A stretch of DNA of 64,000 bases from Mycolicibacterium sp. BiH015 (GCF_027706845.1 NZ_JAQGCZ010000005.1:248001-312000); one strand, 5' to 3'; counted from the first letter of the stretch, positions 1 to 9,385 are shown. Numbers and translations: made by a program. The notes: generated from the sequence alone by a model not told the origin.

Positions 1-1329
1 CAACCGCTTCACGGCGTCGGAGTAGCTGAGCCCGGACACGTCCGGCACCTCGCGCTGCTCGGGCCCCGTCGACACATTGAGTGTGATCTCGTCGCCGGCG
101 GCCACGGACGCGTTGGCGCCCGGATCGGTGTCGATGACGTGGTCCGGCGGGACTTCGGAATCCGGTTTCTGCTGGGTGCGGATCGAGAATCCGCGATTCT
201 GCAGCGCGGCGATCGCGTCGGCAGACGGCTGTCCCGTCACATCAGGTACCTGCACGTCGCGGGTTTCGCCGCCGAACATGTTGATGCCGATCGTGACGAC
301 CACGGTCAGCACCGCCAGCACCGCCACGGCGATCAGCCATCGCCCCAGTGACCCGCCGCGTTCGCGCTCCTCGTACCGCGGCTGATGGCCGCCGGCCGGA
401 TCGATCGGCTGCGTCCGGTGATGCGCGGGCGTGGCTGACAGCATGGACGTGCGTTCGGCGTCGGTGAACACCTTCGGCGCGTCCGGTGCCTCGCCGCTGT
501 GCACCTTGACGAGGTCGGCGCGCATTTCCGCGGCCGTCTGATACCTGTTGTCGGGGTTTTTGGCGAGCGCCTTGAGCACGACCGCGTCGAGGTCGGGCGA
601 GATATCGGCGTGCCGCTGCGACGGCGGCACCGGATCCTCGCGGACGTGCTGATACGCGACGGCGACGGGGGAGTCACCGACGAAGGGCGGCTCGCCGGTG
701 AGGAGCTCGTAGAGCACGCAGCCCAGCGAGTACACATCGGAGCGGGCGTCGACCTTGACGCCGCGCGCCTGCTCCGGTGAGAGGTACTGCGCGGTGCCGA
801 TCACCGCGGCGGTCTGCGTGACCGGGTTGCCCGCGTCGGCTAGTGCCCGCGCGATACCGAAGTCCATCACCTTCACCGCGCCGGCCTTGCTGATCATGAT
901 GTTGGCCGGTTTGACGTCGCGGTGGATGATGCCGTGCTGGTGGCTGAAGTTCAGCGCCTGGCAGGCATCGGCGATGACCTCGATGGCGCGCCGGGCCGGC
1001 ATCGGACCGTCGCTGTGCACGATGTCGCGCAAAGTCACACCGTCGACGTACTCCATGACGATGTAGGGCAGCGGCCCGGTCGGAGTCTCGGCTTCGCCGG
1101 TGTCGTACACCGCGACGATCGCGGGGTGGTTCAGGGCCGCAGCATTCTGGGCTTCGCGGCGGAAGCGGAGGTAGAAACTCGGGTCGCGGGCCAGATCTGC
1201 GCGCAGCACCTTGATCGCGACGTCGCGGTGCAGGCGCAGGTCGCGGGCCAGATGAACTTCGGACATGCCGCCGAAGCCCAGAATCTCGCCGACTTCGTAG
1301 CGGTCGGAAAGGTGCTGTGGGGTTGTCAT
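1..1329 (-). CDS. pknB: Ser/Thr protein kinase PknB, C-terminus beyond window
   Basis: Membrane kinase that controls peptidoglycan synthesis and division by phosphorylating targets such as the FHA proteins encoded upstream. The 443 codons visible show a glycine loop (GFGGMSEVH, residues 18-26), catalytic Lys40, an HRDVKPAN catalytic loop near residue 137 and a DFG motif near 157. A juxtamembrane linker, one membrane helix at about 331-352, one full PASTA domain (from VPDVTG) and the start of a second follow. The mycobacterial protein is about 626 residues, so roughly two and a half PASTA domains lie outside the window. The ATG overlaps the pknA stop as ATGA, so it is the distal gene of the operon in this window. 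Confidence 0.97.
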   Translation of the reverse strand, partial: MTTPQHLSDRYEVGEILGFGGMSEVHLARDLRLHRDVAIKVLRADLARDPSFYLRFRREAQNAAALNHPAIVAVYDTGEAETPTGPLPYIVMEYVDGVTLRDIVHSDGPMPARRAIEVIADACQALNFSHQHGIIHRDVKPANIMISKAGAVKVMDFGIARALADAGNPVTQTAAVIGTAQYLSPEQARGVKVDARSDVYSLGCVLYELLTGEPPFVGDSPVAVAYQHVREDPVPPSQRHADISPDLDAVVLKALAKNPDNRYQTAAEMRADLVKVHSGEAPDAPKVFTDAERTSMLSATPAHHRTQPIDPAGGHQPRYEERERGGSLGRWLIAVAVLAVLTVVVTIGINMFGGETRDVQVPDVTGQPSADAIAALQNRGFSIRTQQKPDSEVPPDHVIDTDPGANASVAAGDEITLNVSTGPEQREVPDVSGLSYSDAVKRL

Positions 1330-2630
1330 CGCACTATCTGTTCTGAAGCGTGCAGCATCACCGACGGTGATGCCTCGTCAACGGGTCGGGATACCCAATT
1401 TCGGTCGGGTTCATGATCGCCTACGGCCGGCGGCGCGGCGCCGGGAGTCTCGGGCGGCGCTCCCGGAGCGGAGGTTTGGCTACTGGGCGTCTCGGTGATC
1501 GTCGTCGGAGGGGGGCGGTCCCTGCGGTCCTGGGCGTTGAGGACGATGAGGATCGCGATGACGATCGCGAGCGCGCCGAGCACACCCGCGGCCCACAGCA
1601 GCGCCCGCTGGCCCGACGAGAACGTCCGTCGCGCCGGCTGGGGCGATCGGTGGTGGCTGCCCGTGGCCCGGGTGCGTGATGTCGGAGCGGCGGGCGCGCG
1701 GCCGGTCGCCTCCGGCGGCCTGTTCGCGATGGCGGGCGGCACCGCGGCCGGTGCGGCACGCCCGATCGACGGCGCGGCATTGGGCCGCGGGGGCCTGCGG
1801 CCGGCACGCACCGCGGCGACGGCGTCGGCGAACGGCCCGCCGGACTTGTAGCGCATGCCCGGGTTCTTGACGAGGGTGATCTCGATCAGCTCGCGCACAT
1901 TCGGCGGCAGGTCGGCGGGCAGCGGGGGAGGAGTCTCCTTGATGTGCTTCATGGCCACGGTCAGTGCACCGTCTCCGGTGAACGGCCGCTTGCCCGACAC
2001 TGCTTCGTAGCCGACGACACCGAGCGAATAGACGTCGCTGGCCGCGGTGGCGTCATGGCCGAGCGCCTGCTCGGGGGCGATGTACTGGGCGGTGCCCATC
2101 ACCATGCCGGTCTGCGTGACGGGCGCGGCGTCGACGGCCTTGGCGATGCCGAAGTCGGTCAGCTTCACCTGGCCGGTGGGCGTGATGAGGATGTTGCCCG
2201 GCTTCACGTCACGGTGCACCAAACCCGCGGTGTGGGCGACCTGAAGTGCACGGCCCGTCTGCTCGAGCATGTCGAGGGCGTGCCGCAGCGACAGCCGGCC
2301 GGTCCGCTTGATCACCGAGTTCAGCGGTTCGCCGTTGACAAGCTCCATCACCAGGTAGGCGGTGCGTCCCTCGCCGTCGATGTCGGTCTCGCCGTAGTCG
2401 TACACGCCGGCGATCCCGGGATGGTTGAGCATCGCGACGGTGCGCGCCTCGGCCCGGAAGCGCTCGACGAACTCGGCGTCCGTCGAATACTCGGCCTTGA
2501 GGACCTTGATCGCGACGCGGCGGCCCAACCGCGAATCGACGCCCTCCCACACCTGGCCCATGCCGCCCGTGGCGATGAGTCGCTGCAGCCGGTACCGACC
2601 GGAGAGGGTCACACCGACTCTGGGGCTCAT
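1326..2630 (-). CDS. pknA: Ser/Thr protein kinase PknA
   Basis: Transmembrane kinase of the mycobacterial shape/division operon, partner of PknB. Of 434 residues, the kinase domain covers about 11-270: glycine loop [10 protein letters not shown] at 21-30, Lys42, HRDVKPGN near 140 and DFG near 160. A Pro/Ala-rich linker, one membrane helix at about 345-368 and a short Pro/Thr-rich outer tail follow, with no PASTA domain, as usual for PknA. The start is the ATG at 2630, preceded by GGAGG; this SD lies inside a repeated leader described separately. Overlaps pknB by 4 nt. Likely translated by coupling from upstream. Confidence 0.96.
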   Translation of the reverse strand: MSPRVGVTLSGRYRLQRLIATGGMGQVWEGVDSRLGRRVAIKVLKAEYSTDAEFVERFRAEARTVAMLNHPGIAGVYDYGETDIDGEGRTAYLVMELVNGEPLNSVIKRTGRLSLRHALDMLEQTGRALQVAHTAGLVHRDVKPGNILITPTGQVKLTDFGIAKAVDAAPVTQTGMVMGTAQYIAPEQALGHDATAASDVYSLGVVGYEAVSGKRPFTGDGALTVAMKHIKETPPPLPADLPPNVRELIEITLVKNPGMRYKSGGPFADAVAAVRAGRRPPRPNAAPSIGRAAPAAVPPAIANRPPEATGRAPAAPTSRTRATGSHHRSPQPARRTFSSGQRALLWAAGVLGALAIVIAILIVLNAQDRRDRPPPTTITETPSSQTSAPGAPPETPGAAPPAVGDHEPDRNWVSRPVDEASPSVMLHASEQIVR

Positions 2631-2692
2631 TTCATGCCTCCGGCATGGCGGCTCATTTCACGCCTCCGGCATGGCGGCTCATTTCACGCCTC
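2626..2692 (-). repeat. Tandem 26-bp duplication of the pknA translation-start region with two nine-residue leader ORFs
   Basis: Two full 26-bp copies (2626-2651 and 2652-2677) and a 15-bp partial third copy (2678-2692) lie between the pbpA stop and pknA. Read on the minus strand, each full copy carries a GGAGG Shine-Dalgarno followed by an ATG. Because 26 is not a multiple of 3, the extra ATGs open short ORFs: 2682-2653 encodes MSRHAGGVK and 2656-2627 encodes MSRHAGGMK. Each ends in a TGA that overlaps the next ATG (ATGA), the last being the pknA start. The chain is thus pbpA stop, leader 1, leader 2, pknA. Confidence 0.85.
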
Positions 2693-2695
2693 TGC

Positions 2696-4171
2696 TCACG
2701 AGGCCTCCTGCAACGCGGCCGCAATGGTCGCGCGCCCGATAGGCGCAGCCAGCTCGCCGCCCGTCGCCGAAAGACGGTTCCCGCCGTTCTCGACGAGCAC
2801 CGCGACCGCGACTTTGGGTGCCTGAGCGGGCGCAAAGGCGATGTACCAGGCATGCGGCGGCGTGTTGCGCGGATCCGTGCCGTGCTCCGCAGTGCCGGTC
2901 TTGGATGCGATCTGCACGCCGGCGATGGCTCCCTTCTGCTGAGTCACCTGCTCGGCGGCGACCATCAAGTCCGTAAGTGTATCTGCGACCTGCTCTGGCA
3001 CCGCCCGCTGCTCTTCAGAGGGGGCGGTGGTGGCGATGTTCGCCAAGTCGGGCCCTTTCAGACTGTCCACCAGGTAGGGGCGCATGGTGACGCCCTTGTT
3101 CGCGACGGTCGCGGCGACCATGGCGTTCTGCAGCGGCGTCAGCGCGACGTCCTTCTGCCCGATGCTGGACATGCCGAGTGCGGCGTCGTCGGCGATCGGG
3201 CCGACCGTGGATTCAGCCACCTGCAGCGGGATCGTCGGGGCCAGGGCGCCAACGCCGAACCCGAGTGCGGTCGAGCGCAACTCGTCGCCACCGGTGTCGA
3301 TGCCGAGCTGGACGAAGGCGGTGTTGCACGAGTGCGCGAAGGCGTACTCCAGCGTTGTGGTCGGCCCGCCGCCGCAGGGCGCGCCGCCGAAATTCTCCAG
3401 CGTCGCCGTGCTGTCGGGCAGCGGGATCTGCGGGGCAGCGGTCAACGGTGTCTGCGGTGTCGCTCCTGCCTGGAGCGCCGACGCGGTGGTGATCACCTTG
3501 AATGTGGAGCCGGGCGGGTAGGTCTCGGAGATGGCGCGGTTCAGCAGCGGCGAGTCTGGGTCGTCGCGTAGCCGCTGCCACGCCGCGGCCTGCTCGCCAA
3601 TGTCGTGGGTAGCCAACAGGTTCGGGTCGTAGGACGGGGCGGACACCAGTGCGAGGATCTTTCCAGTGGACGGTTCCAGCGCGACGACGGCACCCTTGCA
3701 CGGCCCGTTGCAGCCGTCCTCCATCGCATCCCACGCGGCCTGCTGGACCTCGGGGTTGATGGTGGTGGCGACGTTGCCGCCGCGAGGGTCGCGCCCGGTG
3801 AAGAAGTCGGCCAGTCTGCGACCGAACAGGCGCTGGTCGGAGCCGTTGAGAATGGTGTCCTCGGCGCGTTCGAGTCCGGTGCTGGAATAGCTGAGCGAAT
3901 AGAAGCCTGTCACGGGCGCGTAGGTCATCGGGTTCGGATAGACGCGCAGGAATCGGAACCGGCCCTCGGTCGACACCGAATAGGCGAGCAGTTGCCCGCC
4001 CGCGGAGATCTGGCCGCGCTGGCGGGAGTACTCGTCGAGCAGCACCCGCTGATTTCGGGGATCCGACCGCAGCCCGTCGGCGGTGAACACCTGGGTCAGC
4101 GTGGCGTTGGCCAACAGCAACACGATCAAGGCCATGATCATCACGGAGATTCGGCGCAGCGAGGTGTTCAT
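2696..4171 (-). CDS. pbpA: Penicillin-binding protein PbpA (class B transpeptidase)
   Basis: Periplasmic D,D-transpeptidase that crosslinks peptidoglycan, working with the SEDS glycosyltransferase encoded by the gene before it. 491 residues: N-terminal membrane anchor at about 8-28, dimerisation region, then the penicillin-binding domain with SxxK motif STFK (Ser222), SxN motif SCN and KTG triad KTGTAEHG near the end. Start chosen at MNTSLRRIS, because its ATG overlaps the rodA stop by ATGA and a longer reading upstream would only run antisense-like through rodA. Known in mycobacteria as a substrate of PknB. Confidence 0.96.
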   Translation of the reverse strand: MNTSLRRISVMIMALIVLLLANATLTQVFTADGLRSDPRNQRVLLDEYSRQRGQISAGGQLLAYSVSTEGRFRFLRVYPNPMTYAPVTGFYSLSYSSTGLERAEDTILNGSDQRLFGRRLADFFTGRDPRGGNVATTINPEVQQAAWDAMEDGCNGPCKGAVVALEPSTGKILALVSAPSYDPNLLATHDIGEQAAAWQRLRDDPDSPLLNRAISETYPPGSTFKVITTASALQAGATPQTPLTAAPQIPLPDSTATLENFGGAPCGGGPTTTLEYAFAHSCNTAFVQLGIDTGGDELRSTALGFGVGALAPTIPLQVAESTVGPIADDAALGMSSIGQKDVALTPLQNAMVAATVANKGVTMRPYLVDSLKGPDLANIATTAPSEEQRAVPEQVADTLTDLMVAAEQVTQQKGAIAGVQIASKTGTAEHGTDPRNTPPHAWYIAFAPAQAPKVAVAVLVENGGNRLSATGGELAAPIGRATIAAALQEAS

Positions 4172-5580
4172 ACCTTCTGGATCACCTCGGTGCTGGCTCC
4201 CGCGATGTTGCCCACCGGAAGCCCCTTGGTGACGATGGGTTTGCGGGCGTTGTGCGAGATGCGGACCAGGATGGCCAGCAACAGATAGTTGGCCACCAGA
4301 GACGATCCGCCGTAGGACATCCACGGCGTCGTCAGACCCGTCAACGGAATGAGCTTCGTGACACCGCCGACGACGATGAACAACTGGATGGCCAGCGTGG
4401 CCGCCAAGCCCGCTGCCAGCAGCTTGCCGAAGCTGTCACGCACGGCGATCGCGGTCCTCAGCCCGCGGATGATCACGATGGTGTACAGCATCAGGACGGC
4501 CGAAAGCCCAACCAGGCCAAGCTCTTCCCCGACAGCGGCGATGATGAAGTCGGTGGACGCCGCGGGCACGGTACCGGGTTGTCCGTTGCCCAGACCCGTG
4601 CCGAAGATGCCCCCGGTCGCGAAGCTGAACAGGGACTGGACCATCTGATAGCCGGCGCCGTCGGGGTCGGCGAACGGGTCGCGCCACGTCTCGACGCGCA
4701 CCCGCACATGGTCGAACGCGTAGTAGGCGGCCACACTGCCTGCCGCGAAGAGCCCGAGGCCCAACACCACCCAGCTGAACCGCTCTGTGGCGATGTAGAC
4801 CATCACGAGGAAGGACGCGTAGAGCAGCAGCGAGGTTCCGAGGTCCTTCTCGAAGATCATCACGCCGATCGAGGCAATCCAGGCGGCCAGCAGCGGCGCA
4901 AGGTCGCGGGGACGGGGCAGGTCCATTCCGAGGACGTGCTTGCCGGCGCTGGTGAACAGGCTGCGCTTGGACACCAGGACGGCGGCGAAGAAGATGAGAA
5001 GCAGGATCTTCGAGAACTCCGCGGGCTGAATCGAGAAGCCCTCGAACTGAATCCAGATCTTCGCGCCGTTCTGCTCGGACATGCTTCGGGGCAGGACGGC
5101 GGGGATGGCCAGCAGGATCAGGCCGACCAGGCCGCACACGTAGCCGTACCGCGACAGCATGCGGTGATCGCGCAGAAAGATCACGATGGCGGAGAATCCG
5201 ATGACGCCGACGAGGGTCCACAGCATCTGCTGATTGGCGGTGCCGCCCAGACCCTGGGCCAGTGGCTGCCCTTCGGCCAGGTCGAGGCGGTGAATCATGA
5301 CCAGCCCCAAGCCATTCAGCAGTGCCACCACAGGGAGCAGCAGCGGGTCGGCGTACGGGGCGAAGCGGCGTATCGCCAGATGCGCACCGGTGAACAACGC
5401 AAGGTAGGCGACGGTGTACTGGATCAGATCCCAGCGCAGCCCCTGCTCCTGGTTGGCCTCTACGAGCAACAGCGCGATCGTGGTGATCACCGCGGCGAAG
5501 CCGAGCAGAAAGAGCTCGGCATTGCGGCGGTTCGGTAGCGCTGGAGTCACCGCGACGAGAGGCTGCGGCTGGGTGGTCAT
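4168..5580 (-). CDS. rodA: SEDS-family peptidoglycan glycosyltransferase RodA
   Basis: Integral membrane polymerase of glycan strands, partner of PbpA. 470 residues with about ten hydrophobic segments; the SEDS features include the MIHRLDLAEG loop, the GAKIWIQ segment, FEKDLGTSLL and the C-terminal PWMSYGGSSLVANY motif. It overlaps pstP upstream and pbpA downstream by 4 nt each (ATGA), so the whole group should be one transcript. Length is normal for actinobacterial FtsW/RodA proteins; position next to pbpA identifies it as RodA rather than FtsW. Confidence 0.96.
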   Translation of the reverse strand: MTTQPQPLVAVTPALPNRRNAELFLLGFAAVITTIALLLVEANQEQGLRWDLIQYTVAYLALFTGAHLAIRRFAPYADPLLLPVVALLNGLGLVMIHRLDLAEGQPLAQGLGGTANQQMLWTLVGVIGFSAIVIFLRDHRMLSRYGYVCGLVGLILLAIPAVLPRSMSEQNGAKIWIQFEGFSIQPAEFSKILLLIFFAAVLVSKRSLFTSAGKHVLGMDLPRPRDLAPLLAAWIASIGVMIFEKDLGTSLLLYASFLVMVYIATERFSWVVLGLGLFAAGSVAAYYAFDHVRVRVETWRDPFADPDGAGYQMVQSLFSFATGGIFGTGLGNGQPGTVPAASTDFIIAAVGEELGLVGLSAVLMLYTIVIIRGLRTAIAVRDSFGKLLAAGLAATLAIQLFIVVGGVTKLIPLTGLTTPWMSYGGSSLVANYLLLAILVRISHNARKPIVTKGLPVGNIAGASTEVIQKV

Positions 5581-7145
5581 GAGACTTCCCGGCAGTTCGT
5601 TCCCGGCTCAGGTGGTGGGGGAGGGAGTGCTGTGACCGTCGGCGATGCCGAAGGCGACGGGGATGGCTCCGGCGAATCAGGGGTGGGCGAACCAGGTGCA
5701 GGAGAGGGCGCCGGCGTGACGCCCGAGGTGCGCGGTGTCGCCGGCGGGGTACTGGTCGGATTCGCGCTCGGCTCAGGCGTTTCCGGCGCGCCTGACCTTG
5801 CCGTCGTGGTGGTCGCGCCCGGCGGAGGGGCTGGACGTGATGACGGTGCGGACGAGGCCGTGGACGGCCGTGCCGGAGGCGCGCACACGGGAAGCACGGA
5901 GCTGCGGGAAAGTTCCTCGATCTGGCTGATCGCCTCGTCGAGAGAGCCCGACGGGAGACCGGCGATGACCTGTGCCCGCTCGGGGGGACGCATGTCGCCG
6001 ACGCGTAGGAGCCGGCAGTCCAGATTGCCGCCGGCTTGCCCGGCGCTGATGAGGGAGAGTTCGTTGCGGTTGTTCAGACATCCGAGGAGATAAGGCTCCT
6101 GCAAGGCGACTCCGAGGAAGGAGCCCTGAACACCCCGCATGATGGAGACGGTGCCGTCGTGCTCGCTGACGTAGTAGTTGTTCCGCACGATCTCGCGTCC
6201 GACTGCCAGGCCTGCCAGCACCACCAGGACCAGCACCGTCGCGGCGATGATCATGCGCCGCCGGGACCGGGGGCGCGGCGGCGGCTCTTCGGGTTGCGGC
6301 ACAACGCGTTTGGCGGCGTTGCGTTTCGGGTTGAATGCCGACGCGCGGCCGGCGGCGGTGTTCGGTGGTGCGCTCTGGTCGTCATCGCCGGATACAGCGC
6401 CCGCCAGGATCGGCTGCGTCTGCCCGTAGTCGTAGTCGACGACGTCGGCAACCACCACGGTGACGTTGTCGGGTCCGCCGCCGCGCAGCGCCAATTCGAT
6501 GAGCCGGTCCGCGCTTTCGGCGACGTCCTCGATCTGGAGCGCCTCGGCGATGGTTTCCTGGCTGACCGGATCGGACAGGCCGTCGGAGCAGAGCAGATAG
6601 CGGTCGCCGGCGCGGGCCTCGCGCATGATCAGCGTGGGTTCGACCTCGTGGCCGGTGAGCGCGCGCATGATCAGCGAGCGCTGCGGATGGCTGTGCGCCT
6701 CCTCGGCGGTGATCCGGCCTTCGTCGACCAGGGTCTGTACGAACGTGTCGTCCTTGGTGATCTGGGTGAGCTCACCGTCGCGCAACATGTAGCCGCGCGA
6801 ATCACCGATGTGCACAAGGCCGAGGCGGTTTCCGGCGAAGAGGATCGCGGTCAGCGTGGTGCCCATGCCCTCGAGCTCGGGGTCGGCTTCGACGTGAGCG
6901 GCGATGGCCGAGTTTCCTTCGCGGACGGCGGAATCGAGCTTGCTGAGCAGATCACCGCCGGGCTCGTCGTCGTCGAGGTGTGCCAGCGCGGCGATCACCA
7001 GCTGCGAGGCCACCTCCCCGGCCGCGTGACCGCCCATGCCGTCGGCGAGCGCGAGCAGGCGCGCCCCCGCGTAGACGGAATCCTCATTGTTGGCGCGCAC
7101 CAACCCCCGGTCGCTGCGGGCCGCGTATCGAAGAACGAGCGTCAC
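5577..7145 (-). CDS. pstP: PP2C-type Ser/Thr phosphatase PstP
   Basis: Membrane phosphatase that reverses PknA/PknB phosphorylation. 522 residues from the GTG at 7145 (VTLVLRYAARSDRG). The PP2C domain at about 1-240 shows the metal-binding motifs RANNEDS, ADGMGGH, GDSRGY, CSDGLSD and GPDNVT. A basic linker, one membrane helix at about 312-330, an outer domain and an unusually long Pro/Ser/Thr-rich tail of some 100 residues with a Cys near the end follow. The GTG overlaps the fhaB stop as GTGA, and its own stop overlaps the rodA ATG. Confidence 0.96.
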   Translation of the reverse strand: MTLVLRYAARSDRGLVRANNEDSVYAGARLLALADGMGGHAAGEVASQLVIAALAHLDDDEPGGDLLSKLDSAVREGNSAIAAHVEADPELEGMGTTLTAILFAGNRLGLVHIGDSRGYMLRDGELTQITKDDTFVQTLVDEGRITAEEAHSHPQRSLIMRALTGHEVEPTLIMREARAGDRYLLCSDGLSDPVSQETIAEALQIEDVAESADRLIELALRGGGPDNVTVVVADVVDYDYGQTQPILAGAVSGDDDQSAPPNTAAGRASAFNPKRNAAKRVVPQPEEPPPRPRSRRRMIIAATVLVLVVLAGLAVGREIVRNNYYVSEHDGTVSIMRGVQGSFLGVALQEPYLLGCLNNRNELSLISAGQAGGNLDCRLLRVGDMRPPERAQVIAGLPSGSLDEAISQIEELSRSSVLPVCAPPARPSTASSAPSSRPAPPPGATTTTARSGAPETPEPSANPTSTPPATPRTSGVTPAPSPAPGSPTPDSPEPSPSPSASPTVTALPPPPPEPGTNCREVS

Positions 7146-7609
7146 GGGCGCAGCTCGATCACCGTTTTGCCGATTCGCACCGGTGTGCCCATCGGAACTC
7201 GTACCGCTGTCGTCACCTTCGCCCTGTCGAGGTATGTGCCGTTGGTCGATCCTAGGTCCTCTACATACCATTCCGGACCTCGTGGGGAGAGCCTGGCGTG
7301 GCGCGTCGAGGCGTAATCGTCGGTCAGCACGAGAGTGGAGTCATCGGCGCGGCCGATCAGCACGGGTTGGGTCCCCAGCGGGATGCGCGTACCCGCCAGC
7401 GCACCTTCGGTCACCACCAGTTGGCGGGGCACCGTCCTGCGTTGGCGATTCGGCAGCAGTGATCCGCGCAATGCCAGCCCCCGGCGCACCATCACCGCGC
7501 CGGTGGGCGCATAGATGTCGGTGCGCAGGATGCGCAGCACAGACCAGATGAACAGCCACAGCAGCAACAGGAAGCCGACGCGGGTCAGCTGCAGAACAAG
7601 CCCCTGCAT
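7142..7609 (-). CDS. fhaB: FHA-domain protein FhaB (FipA type)
   Basis: Small phosphothreonine-binding adaptor of the division/cell-wall apparatus. 155 residues: a short N-terminal hydrophobic segment (residues 5-25, likely membrane anchor), a basic linker, then an FHA domain at about 75-155 with LIGRADDSTLVLTDDYAS, the SxxH equivalent STRHARL and DLGSTNGTYLD. A substrate of PknA/PknB in related species. Upstream lies a 63-nt gap to fhaA; downstream its TGA overlaps the pstP GTG. Confidence 0.95.
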   Translation of the reverse strand: MQGLVLQLTRVGFLLLLWLFIWSVLRILRTDIYAPTGAVMVRRGLALRGSLLPNRQRRTVPRQLVVTEGALAGTRIPLGTQPVLIGRADDSTLVLTDDYASTRHARLSPRGPEWYVEDLGSTNGTYLDRAKVTTAVRVPMGTPVRIGKTVIELRP

Positions 7610-7672
7610 CTGACGTCCTCTCCGTCCCGTCCTTTCGGCACCGCCACACTACTGGGGCGTCGAGGCCAGTCC

Positions 7673-9046
7673 TCAGTGAACGCGGACGATGATCTCGGAG
7701 TGCCCCAGCCGGATGACGTCGCCGTCGGCCAGCTGCCACTCTTGCACCGGAGCGTTGTTCACCGTCGTGCCGTTAGTGGAGTTGAGGTCTGACAATAGCG
7801 CGACCTGACCGTCCCAGCGGATCTCCAGGTGACGTCGTGACACACCCGTGTCCGGAAGCCGGAACTGAGCATCCTGGCCGCGGCCGATCACATTGGCGCC
7901 TTCGCGCAGCTGGTAGGTGCGCCCGCTGCCGTCGTCGAGCTGCAGAGTGACGGTCGCACCACCGGGGTAATCGCCCGGACCGGCGCCGTAGCCGCTGTAG
8001 CCGCCCTGCTGGGCCGGGGCACCGTAACCCTGGTCGCCGTACCCCTGATCGCCGTAGCCCTGATCTGCGTAACCGGCCGGGGCCTCGCCGTAGCGGCCGT
8101 AGTCGGGCTGGGCGTAGTCCTGGCGACCGTAGGACTGCTGGCCGTAGCCGCCCTGGTCGGGGTAGCCGCCCTGATCCGGATAGCCGCCGCGCTCGGGGTA
8201 GCCGCCCTGGCGTCCGTAGTCGTATTCGTTGGAGGGAGCGCCGTAGCCGGGCTGCCCACCGGGCGGGGGTCCGTAACCGGCGGGCGGACGCTGCTCGTAG
8301 GACTGCGGGGGATAGTTGCCCGACGGGGGGCCGTAGCCCGCGGGCGGACGCTGCTCGTACGACGGCGGCGGCGGGTAGCCACCCTGGTCGGGGTAGCGGC
8401 CCTGCTCGGGATAACCGCCCTGCTCCGGGTAACCGCCGCGGGGCGGGTAGCCGTGGTCGCCCTGCGGCGGGTAGCCGGGCTCGGCGGGCGGGTAGCCGCG
8501 CTGGTCCTCACCGCGGTTGTAGCCCTCGTTCTCCGGGCGGTTGTAGTACTCGTCTTCGGGCCGACCCTGTCCCTGGCCGGCGCGGTAGCTCGGATTGTCG
8601 GTCATCGCTGGTACTCCTGGTTCTGCGTGGGACGTGACGTCTCGTGGGGGTGGAGCGGGTTCGACTGTGGTCGCGTCGGGATTGACCGCGCCACGCGCGC
8701 GAAACTGTCCGGTGTGCAGGCTGGGTGACTGCTCGAATCTGACGACCACATCACCATACGTTTGCCATCCCTGCTCATGGATGTATCCCTCCAAGTGCTT
8801 GGCGAAGGTGGTCGCGGTGATGTCCGGGTCGGCGATCACTTTGTGATAGTCAGGCACACTGAGGGTAATGACGTAGTCGTTCGGGGCCAAAACGCGCCCG
8901 CCGTGCAGCTCACGGCCGCCGATGTCGGCCTCGCGACGAAGCAGCGACTCCACTTCCTGCGGGACGATCGATCCTCCGAACACCCGGGCGAACGCATTGC
9001 CGACCGAATCCTCAAGCTTGCGCTCGAAGCGGCCGACCAGTCCCAT
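7673..9046 (-). CDS. fhaA: FHA-domain protein FhaA with long low-complexity linker
   Basis: Cytoplasmic adaptor that binds phosphorylated cell-wall proteins such as MviN in mycobacteria. 457 residues: an N-terminal DUF3662-type domain at about 1-120, a disordered linker at about 150-362 rich in Gly, Tyr, Pro and Gln, and a C-terminal FHA domain (about 368-457) with VIGRG, SRRHLEIR and LNSTNGTTV. The start is the ATG of MGLVGRFERK; GAGGGAGG lies about 11 nt upstream. A longer reading runs through the leader and the tRNA gene and is not credible. First gene of the operon. Confidence 0.95.
   Translation of the reverse strand: MGLVGRFERKLEDSVGNAFARVFGGSIVPQEVESLLRREADIGGRELHGGRVLAPNDYVITLSVPDYHKVIADPDITATTFAKHLEGYIHEQGWQTYGDVVVRFEQSPSLHTGQFRARGAVNPDATTVEPAPPPRDVTSHAEPGVPAMTDNPSYRAGQGQGRPEDEYYNRPENEGYNRGEDQRGYPPAEPGYPPQGDHGYPPRGGYPEQGGYPEQGRYPDQGGYPPPPSYEQRPPAGYGPPSGNYPPQSYEQRPPAGYGPPPGGQPGYGAPSNEYDYGRQGGYPERGGYPDQGGYPDQGGYGQQSYGRQDYAQPDYGRYGEAPAGYADQGYGDQGYGDQGYGAPAQQGGYSGYGAGPGDYPGGATVTLQLDDGSGRTYQLREGANVIGRGQDAQFRLPDTGVSRRHLEIRWDGQVALLSDLNSTNGTTVNNAPVQEWQLADGDVIRLGHSEIIVRVH
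7960..8510 (-). repeat. Degenerate tandem repeats encoding the Gly/Tyr/Pro/Gln linker of FhaA
   Basis: The stretch encodes FhaA residues about 180-362. Short units recur: GYPEQG and GYPDQG (six or more copies), SYEQRPPAGYGPP (two copies 20 residues apart) and GYGDQG (two adjacent copies plus variants). At DNA level this appears as repeated gtagccgccctg-like blocks. The repeats are in frame throughout and keep the FHA domain in frame. Confidence 0.85.
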
Positions 9047-9295
9047 GACCCCGATCGCCTCCCTCTCTATATGCAGGGTTTTCACCCGTGCCTTGTCAGC
9101 CACCAGCGTGTCGGCTGGCAGCAATGCTTGCATGCATGCTATCGGCCCTCTGTACCCACCAGGGACAAACAAATCTCTGAGAATCACATCTGTGCAGGTC
9201 ACAGACGCGTCCATGCAAGTTTTGGAGATCGCGGGGGTGCGCCAGTACGGTTGGGACGTGGGGTTGCCTGCGTGATAGGCTCCCCCGGTTGTTTC
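9047..9295 (-). promoter_or_regulatory. Leader and promoter region of the fhaA-pknB operon
   Basis: Gap of 249 nt between fhaA and the divergent tRNA-Leu gene. It must carry the promoters for the kinase operon and for the tRNA. A GCATGCATGC self-complementary stretch lies at about 9130-9139, and an AT-richer CATATAGAG stretch precedes the fhaA SD. No confident -35/-10 pair was picked. Confidence 0.45.
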
Positions 9296-9381
9296 GGGCG
9301 AGTGGCGGAATGGCAGACGCGCTGGCTTCAGGTGCCAGTGTCCTTCGGGACGTGGGGGTTCAAGTCCCCCTTCGCCCACCA
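9296..9381 (+). tRNA. leuT: tRNA-Leu (anticodon CAG)
   Basis: Class II tRNA of 86 nt including an encoded CCA end. The acceptor strands GGGCGAG and TTCGCCC pair, followed by discriminator A and CCA. The anticodon stem CTGGC/GCCAG closes loop TTCAGGT, giving anticodon CAG, which reads CUG. A long variable arm (GTCCTTCGGGAC) and a T arm GGGGGTTCAAGTCCCCC are present. The same tRNA sits beside fhaA in M. tuberculosis. Confidence 0.97.
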
Positions 9382-9385
9382 CACG

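Noticed and set aside
4252..5538. Long open reading of 428 codons opposite rodA
   Set aside because: It is antisense to a strongly conserved membrane protein and is rich in His, Gln and Asp as expected from the reverse of high-GC codons; no motif.
7960..8510. CRISPR-like regular repeats
   Set aside because: Units are short, degenerate, in frame with fhaA, and lack unique spacers of even length.
9130..9139. GCATGCATGC stretch as an operator of the kinase operon
   Set aside because: Short alternating self-complementary sequence without matching context; could be chance.
9047..9382. In-frame extension of fhaA through its leader and the tRNA-Leu gene
   Set aside because: The reading crosses a complete tRNA on the other strand; the DUF3662 domain begins at MGLVGRF, which has an SD.
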